Source: Porphyromonas sp.
Lineage (GTDB): Bacteria > Bacteroidota > Bacteroidia > Bacteroidales > Porphyromonadaceae
DNA: 11,620 bases
Direction of reading: 5' to 3'
Assembly: GCA_029983495.1 (NCBI GenBank)
Contig: JASBZJ010000039.1
Coordinates: 1 to 11,620 of the forward strand
The position numbers and the translations under genes are program-made. Below the pieces are notes generated by a model that was not told the DNA's origin, made no database searches, and was given only the letters and a program-made list of their open reading frames with translations. Numbering within the stretch: position 1 is the stretch's first letter; each line of letters starts with the position of its first letter. Shown here in pieces: positions 1-8,200 of the stretch.

Positions 1-1
1 A

Positions 2-151
2 ATTGTTACAGAAATGTGCGTTATTGAGGTGTGTAAGGGAAAAGGTTTGGTAGTCACAGAAATAAATCCCGAGTTTACTCGCGATGAAATAGTGTCTTCT
101 ACCGAAGCTTTTCTTACCTTTGCAGAGGATTGTATCCCAATGAAGCAATAA
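2..151 (+). CDS. CoA-transferase subunit beta (AtoA/ScoB-like), C-terminal fragment
   Basis: Reading frame 2 is open from the window edge to a TAA at 149-151 and gives the last 49 residues of a protein whose start lies outside the window. The segment GLVVTEINPEFTRDEI matches the conserved C-terminal end of family I CoA-transferase beta subunits, such as butyrate/acetoacetate CoA-transferase subunit B, where a GGLVLTEIAPG-like strand precedes a short terminal helix. The family moves CoA between an acyl-CoA and a free carboxylate such as acetate or acetoacetate. The next gene, butyryl-CoA dehydrogenase, begins 68 bases downstream with no terminator between, so this enzyme probably acts at the end of butyrate formation or in feeding acetoacetyl-CoA into it. 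The exact substrate cannot be read from this fragment. The catalytic glutamate lies outside the window. Confidence 0.8.
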   Translation: MVTEMCVIEVCKGKGLVVTEINPEFTRDEIVSSTEAFLTFAEDCIPMKQ

Positions 152-205
152 TTGCCTCGAGGGGACTTTAATATATAGCTTTTATAGACAGAAACATAAA
201 AAGAT

Positions 206-213
206 AAGAAGGA
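206..213 (+). promoter_or_regulatory. Shine-Dalgarno-like site of the acyl-CoA dehydrogenase gene
   Basis: AAGAAGGA ends six bases before the ATG at 220. A good purine-rich site is noteworthy here because the other genes in this window lack one, as is common in Bacteroidota. It supports ATG 220 as the start. Confidence 0.55.
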
Positions 214-219
214 CTTAAC

Positions 220-1359
220 ATGGATTTTTCCCACACTCCTCAAGAGCTTCTTTTTCTCCAAATGATTCAAGAGTTTGCGGAAAAGGAAGTAAAGCCATTA
301 GCGGCTGAAATTGATGAACAAGAGCGCTTCCCTATCGAAACCGTGCAAAAAATGGCAAAGCTCGGTATTATGGGCATACCTATTCCCAAACAATATGGTG
401 GGGCTGGTGCAACAAACCAAATCTACACAATGTGCGTAGAAGAACTTAGTCGCGTATGTGCTACTACGGGCGTTGTGGTTTCGGCTCATACCTCGCTATG
501 CTGTTCGCCTATTCTCGAATTTGGTACCGAAGAACAAAAAATGAAATACCTGCCCAAACTTGCTAGCGGTGAGTGGATTGGTGCTTTTGGGCTAACCGAA
601 CCTAATGCAGGTACCGATGCTTCGGCTCAACAAACTTTTGCCGTTGAGGAGGACGATCATTACGTTCTTAATGGTAACAAAATCTTTATTACCAATGCTG
701 AATATGCCCACGTATACATCATTTTTGCCATGACAGACAAAAGCCAAGGCAATAAAGGTATTTCGGCCTTTATTGTAGAAAAGGATTTCCCAGGCTTTAG
801 TGTGGGTAAAAAGGAACTTAAGCTTGGTATTCGTGGTTCTGCCACTTGCGAACTCATCATGGAAAATTGTATTGTTCCAAAGGAAAACCTTCTAGGGCGT
901 GTTGGTCAAGGCTTTAAAGTAGCTATGAAGACCCTCGATGGTGGTCGTATTGGGATTGCATCGCAAGCACTAGGTATTGCTCGTGGAGCAATGGACGAAA
1001 CAGTTAAGTACACTAAGGAACGTAAACAGTTCGGGAAAAGCCTTTCGAAGTTCCAAAATACACAGTTCCAAATGGCCGATATGCAGGTTCGTGTAGATTG
1101 TGCTCGTTTGCTTGTTCGCCAAGCAGCTTACCTTAAGGATAATGGATTACCTTATTCGTTCGAAGCTGCCGAAGCGAAGCTTTTTGCAGCAGAAACGGCC
1201 ATGTTTGTTACCACTAAAGCCGTTCAGTACCATGGAGGTTACGGATATACTCGTGAATACCCCGTTGAAAGAATGATGCGCGATGCAAAAATTACTGAAA
1301 TATATGAGGGCACCAGCGAAGTACAACGTATGGTGATCGCAGCTAAACTCTTTAAATAA
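220..1359 (+). CDS. bcd: Butyryl-CoA dehydrogenase (short-chain acyl-CoA dehydrogenase)
   Basis: A 379-residue FAD enzyme of the acyl-CoA dehydrogenase family, full length for the short-chain/butyryl group (about 380). It reduces crotonyl-CoA to butyryl-CoA in the cytoplasm, exchanging electrons with ETF. Visible family features are the N-terminal helical domain, the flavin-contacting AFGLTEPNAGTDA motif at residues 122-134, the ITNA strand at 157-160, and the C-terminal signature with QYHGGYGYTREYP followed by IYEGTSE. In that last motif Glu363 lies where the catalytic base of short-chain acyl-CoA dehydrogenases is found. A clear Shine-Dalgarno site precedes ATG 220. EtfB and EtfA follow directly, the usual bcd-etfBA arrangement. 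The butyryl specificity is inferred from this context and from the neighbouring crotonase and hydroxybutyryl-CoA dehydrogenase. A related short-chain acyl-CoA dehydrogenase with a different acyl preference is possible but less likely. Confidence 0.93.
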   Translation: MDFSHTPQELLFLQMIQEFAEKEVKPLAAEIDEQERFPIETVQKMAKLGIMGIPIPKQYGGAGATNQIYTMCVEELSRVCATTGVVVSAHTSLCCSPILEFGTEEQKMKYLPKLASGEWIGAFGLTEPNAGTDASAQQTFAVEEDDHYVLNGNKIFITNAEYAHVYIIFAMTDKSQGNKGISAFIVEKDFPGFSVGKKELKLGIRGSATCELIMENCIVPKENLLGRVGQGFKVAMKTLDGGRIGIASQALGIARGAMDETVKYTKERKQFGKSLSKFQNTQFQMADMQVRVDCARLLVRQAAYLKDNGLPYSFEAAEAKLFAAETAMFVTTKAVQYHGGYGYTREYPVERMMRDAKITEIYEGTSEVQRMVIAAKLFK

Positions 1360-1382
1360 TAAGGAACTACTGGAATAACGAT

Positions 1383-2171
1383 ATGTTGAAAATTTTCGTT
1401 TGCATTAAGCAAGTACCCGATACTACCGAAATTAAGCTGGATCCCGTTAAGGGAACACTTATCCGCGATGGTGTGCCCAGCATTATGAACCCCGACGATA
1501 AGGGAGCTCTTGAACAAGCACTACTACTTAAGGATAAATATGGAGCCGATGTAACGGCTATTACGATGGGACCACAACAAGCCCAAGCTATACTTCGCGA
1601 AGCGTTTGCAATGGGTGTAGATAAAGCTATACTTATTAGCGACCGTCGCTTTGGTGGCGCCGATACCCTTGCTACAAGCTATACCCTTTCGCAAGCACTT
1701 CGTTCAATGGATTACGACCTTATACTTGCTGGTCGCCAAGCAATTGATGGCGATACCGCTCAAGTGGGTCCCCAAATTGCTGAACAACTCGATTTGCCAC
1801 AAGTAACATACGTTGAAAACGTCGACTTCGATGGTCAGAAAAAACTCGTTGTAAAACGGAATATTGAGGAGGGGCATGAAGTTGTGGAGGTAGAACTCCC
1901 CTGTATGCTTACCTTCCTAGCATCGGCTTATAACCCACGTTATATGAACGTTGCTGATATTATGACAGCTTACGACAAGGAAATTGTTACCCTCGATGCC
2001 GACAGCTTCCCCGTTGATGCTGAACGCCTCGGGCTAAAAGGGTCGCCTACAAATGTAAAGCGATCGTTTACTAAGGGGGCTAAAGCTATGGGAACCTTAC
2101 ACGACGAACTTACGCCCGAAGAAGCTGCCGATCTAATCCTCGAAAAACTTAAGGAAAAATTCATCATCTGA
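1383..2171 (+). CDS. etfB: Electron transfer flavoprotein subunit beta
   Basis: The 262-residue beta subunit of the ETF heterodimer, normal in length. It begins with the family start MLKIFVCIKQVPD, continues with IMNPDDKGALE at 34-44, and carries GRQAIDGDTAQVGP at 117-130. This last motif lines the nucleotide and second-flavin site and closely resembles the one I recall from bifurcating ETFs of anaerobes such as Acidaminococcus. In those complexes the beta-subunit FAD takes electrons from NADH and splits them between ferredoxin and the dehydrogenase. The gene lies 23 bases after bcd and 7 bases before etfA, so the three are very probably co-transcribed. Identity is secure. The bifurcating role is inferred from motif resemblance and from pairing with a butyryl-CoA dehydrogenase in an apparent anaerobe. 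Confidence 0.95.
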   Translation: MLKIFVCIKQVPDTTEIKLDPVKGTLIRDGVPSIMNPDDKGALEQALLLKDKYGADVTAITMGPQQAQAILREAFAMGVDKAILISDRRFGGADTLATSYTLSQALRSMDYDLILAGRQAIDGDTAQVGPQIAEQLDLPQVTYVENVDFDGQKKLVVKRNIEEGHEVVEVELPCMLTFLASAYNPRYMNVADIMTAYDKEIVTLDADSFPVDAERLGLKGSPTNVKRSFTKGAKAMGTLHDELTPEEAADLILEKLKEKFII

Positions 2172-2178
2172 AAAGAAC

Positions 2179-3192
2179 ATGGATAAGAATCAATATAAAG
2201 GAATATATGTATTCGCCGAACAACGTGGAGGCGTAATTCAGAATGTTGCGTTCGAATTAATCGGTAAAGCAACCGAGCTAGCTCAGTCCATTAACGAAAA
2301 GGTTACAGCCATACTATTAGGCTACCAAGTTGGAAATTTGGCGAACGACCTTATTGCTGCTGGTGCCGACCGTGTGCTTGTTGTAGATAATGAATACCTT
2401 AAGGATTACCTTACTGAGCCTTACACTCAAGCAATTTCGCACATTATCAATACCGATAAACCCGAAATTGTTTTAATAGGTGCAACAACAATTGGACGCG
2501 ATCTTGGACCTCGTCTTTCGGCACGTTTGCTTACTGGTCTTACGGCCGATTGTACTTCGCTCGATATTGATGAAGACCGCAACCTACTTATGACCCGTCC
2601 TGCGTTTGGTGGTAACCTTATGGCAACCATTATTTGTAAACAACATCGTCCACAAATGAGTACGGTACGGCCTGGAGTAATGCGTCGCAAGGAAAGCGAC
2701 TCTTCGCGCAAAGGTGAAGTTATTCCTGTAGAAGTGCCTTTTGATAGCTCCAAGTTCCGAGTAAAATTAGTTAAACGCGAACTCGAAACAAAATCGCTTG
2801 TAGATATTACCGAGGCAAATGTGCTTATTTCTGGGGGTCGTGGTGTTGGAACGGGTGATGGCTTCGATAAACTTCGTGCACTCGCAGGTGTAATGAATGC
2901 TGAAGTTTCGTCCTCACGCGCTATGGTTGATGCAGGCAAAATGCCACACGAACGCCAAGTTGGTCAAACAGGTAAAACTGTTCGCCCCGACCTTTATATG
3001 GCATGTGGTATTTCGGGTGCTATTCAGCACCTTGCGGGTATGGAGGAATCCGACTTTATTATTGCAATAAATAAGGATAAATTCGCTCCAATATTCCAAG
3101 TGGCCGATGTAGGTATTGTTGGCGACCTCCATAAGATTTTACCAATCCTTACCGAAAAAATTATCGCTTTACAGAATAAACATAAAGCATAA
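2179..3192 (+). CDS. etfA: Electron transfer flavoprotein subunit alpha
   Basis: The 337-residue alpha subunit of ETF, partner of the EtfB encoded 7 bases upstream. The N-terminal part is the alpha/beta domain shared with EtfB-type proteins. The C-terminal FAD domain shows SGGRG at 218-222, the SSSRAMVDAG and RQVGQTGKTV segments at about 244-268, and the EtfA signature LYMACGISGAIQHLAGM from 272, followed by AINKDKFAPIFQVAD. These elements bind the FAD that shuttles electrons to the acyl-CoA dehydrogenase. There is no N-terminal ferredoxin-like extension, so ferredoxin reduction would occur through an external ferredoxin. The gene is followed after 13 bases by a strong intrinsic terminator, marking the end of the bcd-etfBA unit. 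Confidence 0.95.
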   Translation: MDKNQYKGIYVFAEQRGGVIQNVAFELIGKATELAQSINEKVTAILLGYQVGNLANDLIAAGADRVLVVDNEYLKDYLTEPYTQAISHIINTDKPEIVLIGATTIGRDLGPRLSARLLTGLTADCTSLDIDEDRNLLMTRPAFGGNLMATIICKQHRPQMSTVRPGVMRRKESDSSRKGEVIPVEVPFDSSKFRVKLVKRELETKSLVDITEANVLISGGRGVGTGDGFDKLRALAGVMNAEVSSSRAMVDAGKMPHERQVGQTGKTVRPDLYMACGISGAIQHLAGMEESDFIIAINKDKFAPIFQVADVGIVGDLHKILPILTEKIIALQNKHKA

Positions 3193-3205
3193 ATAACGTT
3201 CGTGG

Positions 3206-3257
3206 AGAGTTGTTTGTTCTTTGAGGAATTTCCCCTCTAAACAAACAACTCTTTTTT
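3206..3257 (+). terminator. Intrinsic terminator after etfA
   Basis: A perfect 13-bp inverted repeat (AGAGTTGTTTGTT at 3206-3218 and its complement at 3240-3252) encloses a 21-base loop that can add a short GAGG/CCTC inner stem. The right arm runs into six consecutive T (3252-3257). Position and form fit Rho-independent termination of the plus-strand bcd-etfBA operon. It also separates that operon from the crotonase gene. Confidence 0.88.
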
Positions 3258-3270
3258 ATTGTTTAGAGGG
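3233..3270 (+). repeat. Alternative inverted repeat overlapping the etfA terminator
   Basis: CCCTCTAAACAA at 3233-3244 is complementary to TTGTTTAGAGGG at 3259-3270, a 12-bp stem with a 14-base loop. Its left arm overlaps the first five bases of the right arm of the terminator stem, so the two helices cannot both form fully. No known function is assigned; the pairing is read directly from the sequence. Confidence 0.5.
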
Positions 3271-3405
3271 AATGCTCAGCCCCCTATTGAACAATCTTTT
3301 CAATCCGATGATAATTGCAGGTCTTTTCTAAGATAACAGAAGGCATGCAATCGTTAATCTCATTTTTCTTTATAGGCAACATTTTGTTACTGATTGGTTG
3401 TTGTT

Positions 3406-4182
3406 ATGAAAACCGCTTTCCAAAACATAACGCTAAGCATTAGGCAACAAATTGCATGGGTAACACTTAATAGACCCAATGCATTAAATGCATTAAATAG
3501 TAGCCTCCTTAACGAGCTAAGTGAGACTATAACTGAGTTACAATTTAATGACGATATTCGTTTAATGGTAATTACAGGCGAGGGAAAAGCTTTCGCAGCA
3601 GGTGCCGATATTGCCGAAATGCAACACTTTTCACCACAGCAAGCCCTCGCATTTAGCCAAAAAGGAGCAAGGTTATACCAAGCTATAGAAGCATTACCTA
3701 TTCCCGTAATTGCTGCCATAAACGGTTATTGCCTAGGTGGGGGCTGTGAGCTTTCGCTCGCATGCGATATTCGCTACGCTTCTGACCAAGCAAGATTTGG
3801 TCAGCCAGAAGTATCATTAGGGTTAATTCCTGGTTTTAGTGGCACACAACGCTTGCCCCGACTTATTGGGACTAGCTATGCAAGCGAACTGATATTTTCG
3901 GGTAAAATAATCGATGCTAACGAAGCCCTACGCATAGGGCTTGTTAATAAAGTAGTTCCTCGCAACGAACTTATTCCCGAAGTGGAAAAACTAGCCTCGC
4001 TTATAGCTCGTCAGTCGCCTAATGCAGTGGCACTTTCAAAACAAGCTATTAAGCAAGGCTTACAAACGGTGCAAAGCTCGGGCATCGAAATCGAATGCAA
4101 TCTATTTGCACAGTGCTTTTCTTCGCCTCAACACACCGAGGGGATACGAGCATTCCTAGCAAAGGAAAAGCCAAACTTTTGA
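3406..4182 (+). CDS. crt: Enoyl-CoA hydratase / crotonase (3-hydroxybutyryl-CoA dehydratase)
   Basis: A 258-residue crotonase-superfamily protein, the usual length. It interconverts 3-hydroxybutyryl-CoA and crotonyl-CoA in the cytoplasm. Visible features are LNRPNALNAL near residue 21, the oxyanion-hole segment FAAGADIAEM at 63-72, and NGYCLGGGCELSLACDIRYA with Glu115. FGQPEVSLGL follows with Glu135. The two glutamates are 20 residues apart, the spacing of the catalytic pair in rat mitochondrial crotonase (Glu144/Glu164), so a hydratase is favoured over other superfamily reactions. The following IPGFSGTQRL has Ser where Gly is more common. The start was set at ATG 3406; an in-frame TTG at 3394 would add four residues (MVVV) and is less likely. 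Hbd follows 48 bases downstream, suggesting a crt-hbd unit. I found no convincing promoter in 3258-3405. Confidence 0.9.
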   Translation: MKTAFQNITLSIRQQIAWVTLNRPNALNALNSSLLNELSETITELQFNDDIRLMVITGEGKAFAAGADIAEMQHFSPQQALAFSQKGARLYQAIEALPIPVIAAINGYCLGGGCELSLACDIRYASDQARFGQPEVSLGLIPGFSGTQRLPRLIGTSYASELIFSGKIIDANEALRIGLVNKVVPRNELIPEVEKLASLIARQSPNAVALSKQAIKQGLQTVQSSGIEIECNLFAQCFSSPQHTEGIRAFLAKEKPNF

Positions 4183-4230
4183 ACGAACACATTTTTTACA
4201 TAATAATAATTCTAACTACGTTATAATATC

Positions 4231-5076
4231 ATGAAAATAGCAGTTATTGGTAATGGCACTATGGGTGCTGGTATTGTACAATGCATTGCACAACATGGAA
4301 TGCCTGTAATTATGAAGGGGCGTAGCAAGGAATCGCTCGATCGATCCATGAAAAGAATCGAAAAAGCCTTTGCTAAGCTTGTTGAAAAAGGAAAAATGGA
4401 CGATAGTGCTGCCAAAGGTTATTTGCAAAACATTATTGTCACACAGGATTTTGCCGATGTCGCTAATGTCGATATTGTTATTGAAGCTCTTTCTGAAGAT
4501 ATTGAAGTAAAAAAGGAAACACTTCGCAACCTCGATGGAATCGTAAAAACGGAAGCTATTTTTGCTACAAATACTTCGAGTCTAAGTATTACCGATTTGG
4601 CAAGTGCTACCGAACGACCTGAAAAGGTTATTGGCATGCACTTTTTTAACCCTGTACCTGCAATGAAATTGGTTGAAGTTATTGCAGGCGCAAAAACTGA
4701 AAATAGTGTAGTAGATACAGTTATGCAGTTCTGCCTTGACCTTAGCAAAACACCAGTTAAAGTAGAAGAAGCCCCTGGCTTTGTTGTTAACCGTATGCTT
4801 GTTCCTATGATTAATGAGGCGATAGGTACCTATGCTGATGGTGTTGCATCCATCGAAGCTATCGATACGGCAATGAAGTTAGGAGCAAACCACCCTATGG
4901 GACCACTTGAACTTGCCGATTTTATTGGTCTTGACGTATGCCTTGCTATTATGGAAGTATTATTTAACGAATATGGCGACCCCAAGTACCGCCCCCATAC
5001 ACTACTTCGCAAAATGGTTCGAGCAGGTTTACTCGGTCGTAAAACTGCACGTGGATTCTACGACTATCGGAAATGA
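4231..5076 (+). CDS. hbd: 3-hydroxybutyryl-CoA dehydrogenase
   Basis: A 281-residue protein that aligns over its full length with clostridial Hbd as I recall it. It reduces acetoacetyl-CoA to 3-hydroxybutyryl-CoA, the substrate of the crotonase encoded upstream. The N-terminal Rossmann domain begins [13 protein letters not shown], with GxGxxG at residues 7-12. Ser116/Ser117 (ATNTSS), His137 (GMHFFNPVP) and Asn187 (APGFVVNR) occupy the catalytic positions known in Hbd enzymes. The C-terminal helical domain has [19 protein letters not shown] from 217 and ends [11 protein letters not shown]. An oddity is the end of the second beta strand, which reads MKGRS (28-32) without the acidic residue typical of strict NAD enzymes, so NADP(H) use is possible. 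The gene is 48 bases after crt with no terminator between them. Confidence 0.95.
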   Translation: MKIAVIGNGTMGAGIVQCIAQHGMPVIMKGRSKESLDRSMKRIEKAFAKLVEKGKMDDSAAKGYLQNIIVTQDFADVANVDIVIEALSEDIEVKKETLRNLDGIVKTEAIFATNTSSLSITDLASATERPEKVIGMHFFNPVPAMKLVEVIAGAKTENSVVDTVMQFCLDLSKTPVKVEEAPGFVVNRMLVPMINEAIGTYADGVASIEAIDTAMKLGANHPMGPLELADFIGLDVCLAIMEVLFNEYGDPKYRPHTLLRKMVRAGLLGRKTARGFYDYRK

Positions 5077-5122
5077 ATAATAACCTTAAATAACCATCAA
5101 GACGTTACATAAAACGTCGATC

Positions 5123-5168
5123 GAGTGGGAGGCAAATGCTAATCACAAAAGGCATTTACCTCCTACTC
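5123..5168. repeat. Imperfect 17-bp stem-loop between convergent hbd and mfd
   Basis: Arms at 5123-5139 and 5152-5168 pair at 15 of 17 positions, with one G-T wobble and one C/A mismatch, around a 12-base loop. It lies between the convergent ends of hbd (5076) and mfd (5287) and may help end transcription from either side, but no T-run follows on either strand. A smaller 6-bp hairpin (GACGTT/AACGTC, 5101-5118) lies just before it. The rest of this 210-base gap (about 5170-5286) shows only weak A/T-rich hairpins and no gene I can support. Confidence 0.55.
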
Positions 5169-5286
5169 AATTCCTCCTCCGAAAAGCTTTTATCGGACAG
5201 TAATAATTTCGAATTATAGTTCCTTCCCAAGAGAAGAAATTTATTCTCGGCGTTCGATTATAGACCTTCAGTAGTATCCACGAAGT

Positions 5287-8200
5287 TTAAACCGATGCGT
5301 TCCATTGCATTACACGCTCAAGTATTTGAATGGCTTTACTTACATTATTAATCTTTTCAAAACGAATAATTCTTCCCCCCACTTTACTCTCTTCAAAGTG
5401 GCTACTTTCTGAGTGTATCGAGGCAAAGCTGATAAGCTTGCTAAAGTACTCACCTTTGTAAAAGCTATCGTGATTATTTTTTGGTAAGAATAACCTTAAC
5501 TCCCCTCGGCGAATCGATATTTTTGGGATTCTCATTTCGCTTCCTAAGCTTCTTAGGCGCGGAACTTCTATTAAGCCTTCGCCTTCGGGGGGAATCTTTC
5601 CAAAGCGATCCTCCATACGTTTACGGAAATTGAATAGTTCTCGTGGGTCTTTTATGTTATCAAGTTCGCGGTAAAGTTCAATTCTTTCAGCGTCACCTGG
5701 AACATAGTTCGATGGAAAGGCAAGCAGTAAATCACTTTCGAAAAGAGTATCTACATCATTGTTAAGAGTCTTGACCTCTTCGTTGAATAATGTCGAGAAC
5801 TCTTCTCGCTTTACTTCACGAACAGCTTCGTCAAAAACCCTATGGTAAGTGTCGAATCCTAAATCGGCAATAAAGCCACTTTGCTCTCTTCCGAAAACGT
5901 TGCCTGCCCCACGAATATCGAGGTCTTGGAGTGCAATTCGCATTCCACTACCTAATTCACTAAAGGTTTCGAGTGTTCTAAGTCGTCGGCGAGCTGTATC
6001 GGAAAGAGTATCGAGGGCTGGTGTTATAAGGTAGCAGAATGCTTTTTTGTTGCTACGTCCTACTCGTCCCCTAAGCTGATGTAAGTCGCTAAGTCCATAT
6101 CGGTAGGCTTCATCAATAAATATAGTATTAGCATTGCTAACATCAATTCCGTTTTCAATAATTGTAGTCGAAAGAAGTACGTCGTATTCTCCTTGTGAAA
6201 AGTCGAACATAAGTTCCTCCAATTCCGAAGGGTTCATTCTTCCATGACCAACGGCAATTCGAGCTTTGGGAACAATTTGTTGTAGTTTTTGAGCTACCTC
6301 TTCGATGTCACCAATACGGTTATGCACGAAATAAACTTGCCCATTTCTGCTTAGTTCGTATTCAATGGCATTTTGTATTACATCGTTCGAAAAGCGGATG
6401 AGTTCGGTTTGTATAGGTTGTCTGTTTCGTGGTGAGGTAAGAATATTGCTAAGATCGCGAGTCCCCATCAGCGAAAACTGAAGGGTTCGTGGTATTGGTG
6501 TTGCACTCATAGTTAGTGTATCCACATTTACTTGTAGTTTGCGCAACTTTTCCTTTACGGCAACGCCAAATTTTTGTTCTTCATCAATTATTAGGAGTCC
6601 CAAATCTTTAAATACAACATCTTTTCCAACAAGGCGGTGGGTGCCTATAATGATATCTATTTTACCATTTGTGAGGTTGGCTAGGATTTCCTTTGTTTTA
6701 CCGGCTTTGTGTGCTCGCGATAGGTATTCAATTCGTACGGGGAAGTCCTTTAGTCGTTTCGAAAATGTGTTGTAATGCTGGTATGCCAATAAGGTAGTGG
6801 GCACAAGCACGGCAACTTGTTTATTATCGGCGACTGCTTTAAAAGCAGCTCGAATAGCCACTTCAGTTTTCCCAAAACCAACATCGCCACAAATAAGCCT
6901 ATCCATAGGATGCTTACCTTCCATATCTTTTTTTACCGCTTCCATTGCAGTAAGTTGGTCGGGAGTTTCCTCGTAAATAAACGATGCTTCTAGCTCGTGC
7001 TGTAGGTAGCTATCACTGCTAAAGGCAAATCCTTCGCTATCCTTCCTGTCTGCATATAGTTTTATAAGGTCGCGCGCAATGTCCTTAACTTTTTTCTTTG
7101 TTCGCTCTTTTAGTCTTTCCCATGCGCCAGTTCCTAACTTACTTAATTGAGGTGCTTCATCTTCTTTTGAGCGGTATTTCGAAAGCTTGTGTAAGCTATG
7201 GAGGTTCACGTATATATAATCTCCTCCTTGGTATGTAAGTTTTACGACTTCTTGAACTACGTCGCCTATATTTGTTTTAAATAGCCCAGCAAACTGACCA
7301 ATACCATGGTCGTAGTGTACTAAGTAGTCGCCAGGGCTAAAACTTTTAAGCTCTTTCAGTGTTACTGTGGCTGCACTATTTTTTATTCGTCTCCCACTAA
7401 GTCGGTATTTATGAAACCGTTCAAAAAGTTGGTGGTCGGTAATAACAGCTATCCCGAAGTTATTGTTGCTAAAACCTTCATGCAACGTTATTGCAATAGG
7501 TTTAGGCATCCAGTTTTGTGCTTTTCTGGCTGCAACAATATCTTTTAAACGTTCGGTTTGTTGTTCGCTTTCGCTAAGGAAATAGCATTTCAGCCCTTCT
7601 TCGGTTGCTTTTTTTAGATAATCAACAAACAGATCGAAGTTTTTTTGAAATAGAGGCTGAGGCGATGAACTCAGTGCAATGGTTCTTTTTGCAACAAGTT
7701 GTGCCGAGCTATGCAGAAGAATAAGCCTACGATTGAGTAATGATGCTATTAGCTTTTCACTCGAAAGTAATAGTTTGTGCATTTCTTCTTTGCTTTGGAA
7801 CCCTTCTCCTTTAACAATTATAGGTTCCATTTCAGTCATCTTTTTTAGGGTCGCAACCGTTGAATCCAAGTCGGTTGCTATTACTGCATACTGGTGGGGT
7901 AAAGTTTCGAGTAACGAGGTCCCGCCCTCTCCATTTACCTTATTAATATTGGGGGCAAGCACAACATTGCTTATTTCGTTCAGTGAAAGTTGGTTGGCTA
8001 TATCGAATGTACGAATACTTTCAACTTCGTTATCGAACAAATCGAATCGATAGGGGCGTTCGCTATTGAAGGGAAATATATCTATAATACTTCCTCTAAA
8101 GGCTACTTCCCCAGGGTTGTAAACGTAATCAACTTCGTTAAAATCGTTCTCATCAAGAAATGTTCGGAACGTAGTAAAATCGAGATCATTCCCTTTGTTT

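Noticed and set aside
152..219. Promoter between the CoA-transferase and bcd (TAGCTTTT box)
   Set aside because: The box misses the final G of TAnnTTTG and no -33 TTTG is suitably placed; the short gap without a terminator favours co-transcription.
2427..2939. Open frame of 170 codons on the minus strand inside etfA
   Set aside because: It is fully antisense to a gene with clear ETF motifs; its Ser/Arg/Thr-rich, low-complexity translation is typical of a shadow frame.
3394..3405. TTG start adding MVVV to the crotonase
   Set aside because: ATG 3406 is in frame, gives the usual family length, and the four extra residues resemble nothing conserved.
5170..5286. Small gene or intrinsic terminator of mfd in the convergent gap
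   Set aside because: Only short A/T-rich hairpins and short open frames are seen, with no T-run after any stem on the minus strand.
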